Shown: piece by piece, positions 1-6,353 of the stretch | Position numbering within the stretch: position 1 is the first letter of the stretch | Layout: every line of letters starts with the position of its first letter | Assembly: GCA_021154885.1 (NCBI GenBank) | Contig: JAJKHS010000045.1 | Location: 1 to 64,000 of the forward strand | Direction: 5' to 3' | Source of the DNA: Thermoanaerobaculum sp. | GTDB taxonomy: Bacteria > Acidobacteriota > Thermoanaerobaculia > Multivoradales > UBA5704 | Length of the DNA: 64,000 nucleotides | Notes under the pieces: model-generated | Databases searched by the model: none | Seen by the model: only the letters and a program-made list of their open reading frames with translations | What the model was told of the DNA's origin: nothing | Made by a program: the position numbers and the translations under genes

Positions 1-149
1 AGGTCCCCCTCGTTGAGGGAGAACGCCCAGAGGATGAAGCCGGGAAGCACGGGCGAGCCATCCTCGGCGGTGATGACCGGCAGCGTCGCGCGCAGCCGGT
101 TCACCGGGTTGTGGGCCGGCGAGAAACGGGGAGGAGGATCCAGCAGCAT
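1..149 (-). CDS. Partial hypothetical protein, C-terminus outside window
   Basis: The minus strand has an ATG at 147-149 followed by an open frame that runs off the window edge after about 49 codons. The visible N-terminus is proline-rich and then reads as ordinary globular protein (RLRATLPVITAEDG..., ...FILWAFSLNEGD). It begins only 9 nt after the stop of the 95-aa protein upstream, so it is probably the last visible member of the same minus-strand operon. There is no signal peptide or recognisable motif in the visible part and I do not assign a function. Confidence 0.5.
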   Translation of the reverse strand, partial: MLLDPPPRFSPAHNPVNRLRATLPVITAEDGSPVLPGFILWAFSLNEGD

Positions 150-158
150 GGCGTGGGC

Positions 159-446
159 TCAATCCTCATCCTCGCGACGGAGGTCGAGGTCCGCGATGGG
201 CCGCGGGTCGTCGTCCTCCACGCTCCGGCTCTCCGGCTGATAGTCGGCCGCCGCGAGGAGGTCGTCGATCAGGGGGTCCAGGCAGTTTTGAATGCCGTTG
301 GCGATGACGGTGCGGATCTCCGTCTCCACGTCCGGCTCGCCTTCGAGGTCTCCCTGCGAGGTCTCTTGCGCCGACGGCGGAACACTCGCCTGCACGCCCA
401 GGAGCCGGTAGCGGATCGACTTCAGATCTCCTGCGACAGCCCACAT
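159..446 (-). CDS. Small acidic hypothetical protein (95 aa)
   Basis: This is a 95-residue protein starting at an ATG (444-446) preceded by a purine-rich AAGGAAGG ribosome site. A longer reading back to 581 is open but has no better start signal. It has an N-terminal helical stretch, a central acidic part (DVETEIRTVIANGIQNCLDPLIDDLL) and a highly charged tail rich in Asp, Glu and Arg. No family is recognised. It lies in an operon with a small zinc finger and two HTH-like proteins upstream and an unknown gene starting 9 nt downstream. Its role may be as a small adaptor in that system, which is inference from position only. Confidence 0.5.
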   Translation of the reverse strand: MWAVAGDLKSIRYRLLGVQASVPPSAQETSQGDLEGEPDVETEIRTVIANGIQNCLDPLIDDLLAAADYQPESRSVEDDDPRPIADLDLRREDED

Positions 447-587
447 TTCCTTCCTTGCGCCTTCGATCACCGTATGGCCTCCATTTGGTCTGCTCAACGG
501 CTTCGGTCCGGAATGCCTCGCCAAAGAGTCTCCAGAGCGCCGGTTGACTGCCTGAGCCCCCAGGACCTGCATTGACGGCACCGCCGT

Positions 588-884
588 TCAGCCCTCGTCT
601 TTGACACCGCCCTGAGCCTCTTGAAGAAGCGCTTCCAGGTCAGACAGGGAGACACCGTAGAAACGCAGAAGACGGTCCAGAGTGTCGAGCCGGAGGGTCT
701 TTCCGGGGCGTTCCTGAAGCATCCTGTTGCCGAATCGCCGAGGGGGTCTGTGTTCCAGGAGAGCCAGGTTCTCCTTGACCAGACCCGCTCCCGCCGCAAC
801 CTCCCTCACTGACCTTGCCCCCCGTAGTTTCCGGAGGACGACCGGCAGCCCGGCAAACAGCACCAGCGGCTTGACGTTCGTCAT
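588..884 (-). CDS. Small XRE-like helix-turn-helix protein
   Basis: This 98-aa protein has an N-terminal region (about residues 12-50) with the spacing of a lambda-repressor/XRE helix-turn-helix: LRKLRGARSVREVAAGAG, then a turn and a second helix. It ends with a helix typical of XRE C-terminal caps (LDTLDRLLRFYGVSLSDLEALL). Its ATG overlaps the stop of the upstream gene as ATGA (881-884), indicating translational coupling. It probably binds DNA and regulates its own operon, but it could also act as an antitoxin-like partner of a neighbouring protein. The HTH assignment is by pattern, without alignment. Confidence 0.6.
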   Translation of the reverse strand: MTNVKPLVLFAGLPVVLRKLRGARSVREVAAGAGLVKENLALLEHRPPRRFGNRMLQERPGKTLRLDTLDRLLRFYGVSLSDLEALLQEAQGGVKDEG

Positions 885-1525
885 GGAATCTCCCCGCGCT
901 CGCCTTCGTCACGGAGGATGAGCCTCTGCAAGTCCGCCAGGCGCTCCCCCTCCTCTTCGCTGGGAGAGGCCAACTGGCCAAGATAGACAAACTCCGCCGC
1001 CAGGAGCTTCCTCAGAGCCCGCACGGCCTCACGCCGGTTCCGCCCGGAAGCCGTGCTTCCCGCATCGGCGCAGAAGGCAGAGAAGGCCTTGCCGTCCGAA
1101 ACCACGGAGACCGGAATCGGCTTGCGTAGCGTCAACCCGACGACGGGGAGAGTGGAGATCCAGGTGGTCGAGGAGGCTGGCCCTTGCGTCAGCGCCTTGA
1201 TTCGCGCCCTGGCAAGCCTTGTCATCGCTTCGAGAGTGCTCGCCAGGGTCTTGAGGTCTCGCAGGGTGTACCGGTGCTGATCGACGTCCCCTTCCACCTT
1301 GAACTTGGACGCGACCGGCCGTTCCTCATGATGTCTCCTCAGCAGATCCAGGTCCGCGGGGGAGAGAAACAGCCGGCCGGGTTTTTCCCGTTGGACGGTC
1401 AACAAGCCCTGCCGTTCGAGCTCGTGGACGTACCGCAGCACCAGCTCATACGGAAGTCCCAGCAGGGACGAAGCGTCCGTGGGGCTGAGCCTGTCCGCAT
1501 CCATTTCCAGCTCCCGCGCTGTCAT
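881..1525 (-). CDS. Hypothetical protein with winged-helix-like N-terminus
   Basis: This is a 214-aa protein. The ATG at 1523-1525 was chosen because it overlaps the stop of the upstream zinc-finger gene as ATGA; longer readings are open but lie over that gene. Residues 1-70 look like a winged helix-turn-helix (SLLGLPYELVLRYVHELERQGLL, then a wing and a short final helix). The remainder is basic with a glycine-poor central part containing a hydrophobic stretch (TTWISTLPVVGLTL) and a Glu-rich tail. The function is unknown. Overlaps on both sides place it in a coupled operon with the zinc finger and the XRE protein. Confidence 0.55.
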   Translation of the reverse strand: MTARELEMDADRLSPTDASSLLGLPYELVLRYVHELERQGLLTVQREKPGRLFLSPADLDLLRRHHEERPVASKFKVEGDVDQHRYTLRDLKTLASTLEAMTRLARARIKALTQGPASSTTWISTLPVVGLTLRKPIPVSVVSDGKAFSAFCADAGSTASGRNRREAVRALRKLLAAEFVYLGQLASPSEEEGERLADLQRLILRDEGERGEIP

Positions 1526-1683
1526 CGCCGCCTCCAGAGCCGGCCGGTCACTTCGCGGCATTGCGGGCAGCCGGTCAGCAGGTGGCGGACGATGGAGGCC
1601 ACCTGCGGCCGCGGGAGCTCGCTGCGCAGGAAGCGCTCCAGTTGACTGGGGTGGGGATGTCTCTGGCTGATTGCCGGCAGCAC
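1522..1683 (-). CDS. Very small zinc-finger (zf-HC2 / anti-sigma type) protein
   Basis: This 53-aa protein starts with GTG at 1681-1683, preceded by an AGGAGG ribosome site. It has the layout of the short anti-sigma-type zinc finger: HPHPSQLERFLRSEL..., then RHLLTGCPQC at residues 33-42, giving His-x4-Cys-x2-Cys. It stops in an ATGA overlap with the next gene. Proteins of this kind are usually zinc-binding and attached to sigma factors or larger receptors; here it stands alone at the head of an operon. No membrane segment is present. It may act as a small cytoplasmic partner of the downstream HTH proteins, which is inference. Confidence 0.7.
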   Translation of the reverse strand: MLPAISQRHPHPSQLERFLRSELPRPQVASIVRHLLTGCPQCREVTGRLWRRR

Positions 1684-1887
1684 GGCTCTGCTCCTCCTTC
1701 AGCGGCTGCACGTCGAGGCGCGAGTCCGCAGGCCTCGGAGGCTACGCGGCTCCCCATCGCGGCGAGCCACGTCCCGTCGATTCTCCCGGGAAGTACACAG
1801 GCCGAGGTGATTTTTCTAGTTCGTGTCACGAAAAGACGGCCAGCGGCAACCTCCTTATGAAGGGAACCCGAGGAAGGAGAAAAGCCC
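1684..1887. promoter_or_regulatory. Divergent regulatory region with palindromic operator candidate
   Basis: This is the only spacer between the minus-strand zinc-finger operon and the plus-strand HTH-TPR gene. At 1820-1832 it contains the palindrome TTCGTG-T-CACGAA, extended outward by TTTTTC on the left and AAAAG on the right. It sits about 55 bp before the HTH-TPR start codon, a natural autoregulatory position. The ribosome site of the plus gene is AGGAAGGAG at 1870-1878. Confidence 0.45.
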
Positions 1888-3357
1888 ATGCCACGCCCTG
1901 TCCCCCCGCCGGAAAGCCTCGCCCTGACCACCCTGCGGCGGGCTCGCGGCTTGACTGAAGGCGATCTGGCGGCCCTGAGCGGCATCTCCAAGGGGCTCAT
2001 CTCGCGCTACGAGCTTGGCACCGACCGCCTGTCCCGCGAGAAGCTGGAGGAGGTCGCCGCAGTGATGAGTTATGAGCCCGTCGACGTCGATGCCGTCCTC
2101 TCCGGCATCCTCCGGGCCACCACCCGGCCGCCCCTTGGTCCTCTTTCACCGGTGGACCCCACGCCCGCCGAGCGCCGCCGCATCCGCCGAGCGCTCGGCC
2201 GCCTGGCCCAGGCGGAGCTGGAAAGGATGGAAGAGCAATTCATCAAGCACCTGCGTGAGACACGCGCGCAGCGCGACCGGAACGCAGCCGAAGACCTCGT
2301 GCGGTGGCTGCTGGAAGAGCCGGACCCGCGAGCACGGCGCGAGTTGGTCGAGGGCTCGCGGCAATATCATCAGTGGGCGGTCGCGGAACGCCTCTGCCAC
2401 GAGAGCGAGCGGGCGGCGGCCGGGAGCGCCGAGAAGGCCTTGGAGCTGGCGTGGCTGGCCCTGCGCGCAGCCGAGCTGGCGCCTGGAGATCCGGTCTGGT
2501 GCCAGCGGCTCCTGGGTTACGTCTGGCTCTTCATTGCGAACGCGAGGCGGGTGGGGGGTGATCTGCCGGCCGCAGCTCAGGGCTTCCCCAAGGCATCGGA
2601 GCTCTGGCAGGCTGGCGCCGCGGCGGACCCGGGCCTTCTCGCCGCATGGCGCTTGCCCGACGGTGAAGCCTCCTGGCGCCGCCAAGGGAACCCCGATAGA
2701 GCCCTGGCACTCCACGAGAAGGCTTTGGCGCTAGCTCCGCCGGAGGCGAAGGGGCGTATTCTTCTCAACAAGGCGGTAACTTTGGAGCTGATGGGCGAGC
2801 CTGAAAGAGCCCTCGCCACGCTAGAGGAGGCGAATTCGCGTATCGACAGGCTCCGCGAGCCGCAATGCCTGTTTGCCTTGCAGTTCAATCGCGCTGTGAA
2901 CCTTTGCCACCTTCAAAAGTTCGCAGAAGCCGAGGCCCTCCTAGAATCAATCGGGGAGAGGGCGCTGGCCCTTGGGCGCGAACTCAATGTGCTCCGGGTA
3001 CTCTGGCTTCACGCCCGGATCGACGCCGGGCTTGGCCGGGAGCGGGAGGCCGAAGCGGCCTTCGAGAAGGTGCGCCAGGGATTCCGAGCACGAGGGATAG
3101 CCTACGACTTCGCGAAGGCAACCCTCGAGCTTGCCGTTCTCTTCCGCGGCCAGGGGCGCTTGGCGGATGTCAAGGCACTGGCGAAGCAGTCACTGTGGAT
3201 TTTCGAGGCGCAACGAGTTCACGCCGAGGCCGAGAAGGCTCTGCGGCTCTTCTGCGAGGCGGCCGAGGCGGAGCGGCTCACCGTGGAGCTGGCGCGGCGC
3301 ATCCTGCGGTATCTTGAAAGGGCGCAGCATGACCCGGGGCTTCGATTCGAGGAATGA
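1888..3357 (+). CDS. HTH-TPR transcription factor, paralogue 1
   Basis: This is a 489-aa cytoplasmic protein. Residues about 10-65 form an XRE-type helix-turn-helix (LRRARGLTEGDLAALSGISK..., then SRYELGTDRLSREKLEEVAAVM). From about 130 onward the protein is built of TPR-like helical pairs (for example ALALHEKALALAP, AVTLELMGEPERALATLEEA). HTH followed by TPR is the architecture of RRNPP peptide-sensing regulators, in which the TPR groove binds a small exported peptide. The start has a strong AGGAAGGAG site. It is a clear paralogue of the gene at 3887, sharing motifs such as NARRVGG / NAQRVGG, AWRLPDG and ILLNKAVT. It converges on the repeat-peptide gene at 3399-3776. Peptide sensing is inference. 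Confidence 0.8.
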   Translation: MPRPVPPPESLALTTLRRARGLTEGDLAALSGISKGLISRYELGTDRLSREKLEEVAAVMSYEPVDVDAVLSGILRATTRPPLGPLSPVDPTPAERRRIRRALGRLAQAELERMEEQFIKHLRETRAQRDRNAAEDLVRWLLEEPDPRARRELVEGSRQYHQWAVAERLCHESERAAAGSAEKALELAWLALRAAELAPGDPVWCQRLLGYVWLFIANARRVGGDLPAAAQGFPKASELWQAGAAADPGLLAAWRLPDGEASWRRQGNPDRALALHEKALALAPPEAKGRILLNKAVTLELMGEPERALATLEEANSRIDRLREPQCLFALQFNRAVNLCHLQKFAEAEALLESIGERALALGRELNVLRVLWLHARIDAGLGREREAEAAFEKVRQGFRARGIAYDFAKATLELAVLFRGQGRLADVKALAKQSLWIFEAQRVHAEAEKALRLFCEAAEAERLTVELARRILRYLERAQHDPGLRFEE

Positions 3358-3398
3358 CCGGCGGGCTGGCAACCGCCTGCCCGCCAGACCGATGGATC

Positions 3399-3776
3399 TC
3401 AGCTCTTGCAGCGGCCATCTGGATCGAGACCGCACCCGTTGTCCGCGCCGGCCGGTTGCACTGGCGCAGCACCGGGTCCGGACAGGCAGCGGCCCCAGGG
3501 ATCGATGGCGCAGCCGTTGTCCGCGCTGGCCGGCTGTGCGTGAGCGGCGCCGGTGCCAGGAAGGCAGCGGCCCGAGGGATCGAGGCCGCAGCCGTTCTTC
3601 TCCCAAAGGCCGGCAAGCCAGCTCCACAGGCTGGCGAACGGGGCTGTACTCTCGTAAAGGCCAGGATGGGTCCGAACGGCTCGATCGGGTGGTGCCGCCG
3701 CGGCGGCCCAAGGGAGGAGGACGGCGAGGATGAGCAGCAGTGCGACGGCTCTGCACACCAAGGGGATTCGCGACAT
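3399..3776 (-). CDS. Secreted small protein with three 26-aa-spaced NGC-DP-GRC repeats
   Basis: This 125-aa protein starts at ATG 3774-3776, behind an AAAGGAG site. Residues 1-28 are a clear Sec signal peptide (basic start, LLLILAVLLPW core, AAAAA cleavage region). The mature part has a Trp-rich amphipathic stretch (FASLWSWLAGLW) and then three copies of a Cys loop, NGCGLDPSGRC, NGCAIDPWGRC and NGCGLDPDGRC, beginning at residues 61, 87 and 113, a period of exactly 26. Each loop is C-x7-C and could close as a disulfide. The spacers are Ala/Pro/Gln-rich, like processing linkers of multi-copy pheromone precursors. It is convergent with HTH-TPR 1 and divergent from HTH-TPR 2. A precursor of signalling peptides is the favoured but unproven reading; a structural secreted protein is possible. 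Confidence 0.7.
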   Translation of the reverse strand: MSRIPLVCRAVALLLILAVLLPWAAAAAPPDRAVRTHPGLYESTAPFASLWSWLAGLWEKNGCGLDPSGRCLPGTGAAHAQPASADNGCAIDPWGRCLSGPGAAPVQPAGADNGCGLDPDGRCKS

Positions 3777-3853
3777 GGAGATCTCCTTTCTGGAGTAAAC
3801 CGGGCTGCCTTGCTCGGCCTCCCGGCTGGTTGGAAGAGAAAAAACACACTGCC

Positions 3854-3872
3854 GTGCACGCTGAGTGTGCAC
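3854..3872. promoter_or_regulatory. Paired GTGCAC boxes, candidate operator
   Basis: Two identical palindromic hexamers GTGCAC occur at 3854-3859 and 3867-3872, 13 bp apart, both followed by GC. They lie in the 110-bp spacer between the divergent repeat-peptide gene and HTH-TPR 2, just before the latter's ribosome site. The location suits a regulator that controls both genes. No experimental support. Confidence 0.35.
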
Positions 3873-3886
3873 GCGGGGAGATGGAG

Positions 3887-5251
3887 ATGAAAGAGCCCAT
3901 GGAGCCGGAGGACCAGTTGGTGCTGCTGCCCCTTCTGCGGGCCTTCCACGGCTGTTCCCAGGAGGAGCTGGCCGCCCGCGCGGGCCTCGACGCCAGCACG
4001 GTGCGACGCTACGAGAAAGGCCGGCCGATGACGCGTAAGAGTTGGGAGCAGATCGTGGAAGGCTCTGGGTTGCCGCTGGCGCTCGTCGAGACGTGTCTCC
4101 TGCCAGCCATCCGCGCCGGCCGTGCCGTCTTGACGCTCGTCAGCCCGTTCCAGGGCCTAGGCTCCGGCACAGAGTTGGACAGAGCCCTGGCCGAAGCGCG
4201 CCACGCTGCGTTCACCGCCCTCCTCGGAGAGCTGGCCGGCGGCTCAATCGCTTCTGCGGCTGCCGAGGTCTCCTGGGAGGACAAGACCTGGCGTTTTGTG
4301 GAAGCTCTCTGCTCCGAGAGCGAAGTCGTCGCCTCTGAAGACGCGAAGCGTGCTTTGAAGCTCGCCGAGCTGGCCCTCCGCTTTGCCGAGCGGGCGCCGG
4401 GGAAAGGGGAACGCCGGTCGAAGCTCGAAGGCTATGCCTGGATCTTCCTCGGCAACGCTCAGCGCGTGGGCGGAGCTCTGCCTGCGGCAGACGCGGCCTT
4501 CGCGCGCGCCGCAAAGCTTTGGGAGGCTTGGACAGGCGGCACTCCGATCACTCTCCAGGCCTGGCGCTTGCCGGATGGCAAAGCTTCCCTCCGCCGGCAC
4601 CAGGGGCGCTTCGCGGAAGCTTTGGATCTGCACGATCGTGCTTTCGCCCTCGCCCCGCTGGCCCGCATCCTTCTTAACAAGGCCGTCACCTATGAGCACC
4701 AAGGCGAGCCCGAGCAGGCCCTTTCCACACTTCAGGAGGCTGAGGCGCGGATCGACGCCGCCCGCGAGCCGCGGCTCCTCTTCGGCGTGCGCTTCAACCG
4801 CATTGTCAACCTCATCCACATGGAGCGATACGCAGAGGCCGCGCGCAGTCTACCCGCCGTCAAATCCATGGTGGAGTCCGCCGACAAGCCGCTCGACCGC
4901 GTCCGGGTGGTCTGGCTTGAATCGAAGATCGCCGCCGGTTTCGGTCGCCGGGCGGAGGCCGAGGAGTTGCTCGACCGCGTTCGCCGGGAATTCCTCTCGC
5001 GGGAGATCGCCTACGACGCGGCGGTGGCCAGCCTGGAGCTGGCGGTGCTCTATCTGGAGGATGGGAGGAGCGCGGAGGTGAGGACCATCGCCGCCGAGCT
5101 GGCGCCGATCTTTGCCGCCCAGCGCGTGGCCCGCGAGACCCTGGCATCCGTCGATCTCTTCTGCAAGGCCGTCCAGCAGGAGACCGTCACCGCGGAGCTG
5201 GCGCGCGGGTGGTTGAAAGAGCTGAGCCGTGCGGGGTCCTCAAGGGGATAA
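3887..5251 (+). CDS. HTH-TPR transcription factor, paralogue 2
   Basis: This is a 454-aa protein if started at ATG 3887, which has GGGGAG 7 nt upstream; ATGs at 3881 and 3899 are alternatives. The N-terminus has a canonical XRE helix-turn-helix (LRAFHGCSQEELAARAGLDA, STVRRYEKGR). The rest is all-helical TPR-like repeat (ALDLHDRAFALAP, ILLNKAVTYEHQGEPEQALSTLQEAEARID). It matches paralogue 1 almost throughout the TPR part, but its HTH helices differ, implying a different DNA target. It is divergent from the secreted repeat protein at 3399-3776 across a 110-bp spacer with paired GTGCAC boxes. The probable role is regulation of that gene in response to a bound peptide (inference from RRNPP architecture). 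Confidence 0.8.
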   Translation: MKEPMEPEDQLVLLPLLRAFHGCSQEELAARAGLDASTVRRYEKGRPMTRKSWEQIVEGSGLPLALVETCLLPAIRAGRAVLTLVSPFQGLGSGTELDRALAEARHAAFTALLGELAGGSIASAAAEVSWEDKTWRFVEALCSESEVVASEDAKRALKLAELALRFAERAPGKGERRSKLEGYAWIFLGNAQRVGGALPAADAAFARAAKLWEAWTGGTPITLQAWRLPDGKASLRRHQGRFAEALDLHDRAFALAPLARILLNKAVTYEHQGEPEQALSTLQEAEARIDAAREPRLLFGVRFNRIVNLIHMERYAEAARSLPAVKSMVESADKPLDRVRVVWLESKIAAGFGRRAEAEELLDRVRREFLSREIAYDAAVASLELAVLYLEDGRSAEVRTIAAELAPIFAAQRVARETLASVDLFCKAVQQETVTAELARGWLKELSRAGSSRG

Positions 5252-5313
5252 TCGGGCTGGCGCCTGGTCGCTGCACTCCCTGACCTCTTTTAATGGCCGG
5301 TCGAACGGCATAG

Positions 5314-5472
5314 GCGCTAACTTTGGCCTCGATGCCTAGGGTAGGGGCGGGTCTGGACGGCAGGTTGGGGGCTCGACCCGCCCTGGCGGAGGACTGTCTC
5401 GCAGCCGCTGCAGGGCGGGTCGAGTCCCCTCCCGCCCGTCCAGACCCGCCCTACCCTAAACAAAGTTAGCGC
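5314..5472. repeat. MITE-like element with 12-bp terminal inverted repeats
   Basis: GCGCTAACTTTG at 5314-5325 is the exact reverse complement of CAAAGTTAGCGC at 5461-5472. Inside, further inverted blocks pair GGGCGGGTCTGGACGG (near 5346) with CCGTCCAGACCCGCCC (near 5437), and GGCTCGACCCGCCCTG with CAGGGCGGGTCGAG around the centre, so the 159-bp unit can fold into one long hairpin. The 9-mer GGTCGAACG occurs just outside both ends (5299-5307 and 5479-5487) and may be a duplicated target. The element has no coding capacity. Confidence 0.65.
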
Positions 5473-5492
5473 GTATGCGGTCGAACGCGGCA

Positions 5493-5765
5493 GCGATGAC
5501 TGCTGCCAAGCCAGCAATGACTCCTGCCGGGCCAACGACGACTGCTGCCGGGCCAGCGATGACTGCTGCCAAGCCAGCAATGACTGCTGCCAAGCCAGCG
5601 ACGACTGCTGCCAAGGCAGCAATGACTGCTGCCGAGCCAGCGACGACTGCTGCCGAGCCAGCGATGACTGCTGCCAAGCCAGCGACGACTGCTGCCGAGC
5701 CAGCGATGACTGCTGCCGCGGCAGCGATGGCTGCTGCCGAGACAGCGACGGCTGCTGCCGAGGTC
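5493..5765. repeat. 21-bp tandem repeat array, about 13 units
   Basis: Consecutive 21-bp units of the type GCGATGACTGCTGCCAAGCC run from 5493 to 5744 (12 full units) with a degenerate thirteenth to about 5765. Units differ mainly at GCGATG/GCGACG/GCAATG and AAG/GAG/GGG positions. Because 21 is a multiple of three, several frames stay open on both strands, and one plus frame would read MTAAKPA-type heptapeptides continuously into the DUF5684 gene. I see no ribosome site before it and treat it as a non-coding minisatellite. Confidence 0.7.
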
Positions 5766-5924
5766 GTGGGGACTGCGGAGGAGCTTGCAGGCCTGACGGC
5801 GGGACCAGGGTCTTGCCGCGCGTGTTCATCCATCCTCCACGAATTGACGGGCTTCGCCCCCCGGCATACAGTTTCGCCTGGACCGTCAGGAGTCTGTGGC
5901 GCTTTATTCAGAAAAGGAGGAGGT

Positions 5925-6341
5925 ATGCTCTCGACCGTGCCATTCCTTGCGCTGATGCAGTCGGACGCCGGGGACCGGGGAGCCGGCGGACTGCTGGCCG
6001 GCTGCTTCGGCGGCCTTGGCTGTATCGTCTGGCTCGCCTTGGTCATCCTGATCGTCGCCGGCCTGTGGAAGACGTTCGAGAAGGCGGGGCACCCCGGCTG
6101 GGCCGCCATCGTGCCGATCTACAATGTTTACATCCTCACTCTCATCGCGGGCCGTGACATCCTGTGGTTCATCCTGTCGCTCATCCCGTTCGTCAACATC
6201 GTGGCCGCGGTTCTGATCTCGCTCGACGTCGCCAGGAAGTTCGGCAAGGACACCCTCTTCGGGCTCGGCCTCGCCTTCCTGGGCTTCATCTTCTATCCCA
6301 TCCTGGGCTTCGGGGACGCGCAGTACAACCCCAACGCCTGA
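5925..6341 (+). CDS. DUF5684-type small membrane protein
   Basis: This is a 138-aa integral membrane protein with about four hydrophobic segments. The start ATG at 5925 is preceded by a textbook GGAGGAGGT site; upstream in-frame sequence is the tandem repeat array and is not included. The motif FEKAGHPGWAAIVPIYNVYIL followed by a paired helix (DILWFILSLIPFVNIVAAVLISLDVARKFGKD) is the hallmark of the DUF5684 family, often found alone or linked to signal peptidase genes. Its biochemical role is unknown. It ends 12 bp before the stop of the convergent SpoIIE phosphatase gene. Confidence 0.8.
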   Translation: MLSTVPFLALMQSDAGDRGAGGLLAGCFGGLGCIVWLALVILIVAGLWKTFEKAGHPGWAAIVPIYNVYILTLIAGRDILWFILSLIPFVNIVAAVLISLDVARKFGKDTLFGLGLAFLGFIFYPILGFGDAQYNPNA

Positions 6342-6353
6342 CGGGACGGAAGC

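Noticed and set aside
5493-5765. CRISPR array
   Set aside because: The 21-bp units are directly adjacent with no unique spacers and no cas genes are present.
5475-5924. In-frame N-terminal extension of the DUF5684 protein through the 21-bp repeats
   Set aside because: A perfect ribosome site precedes ATG 5925 and the extension is only tandem repeat; no start signal at 5475.
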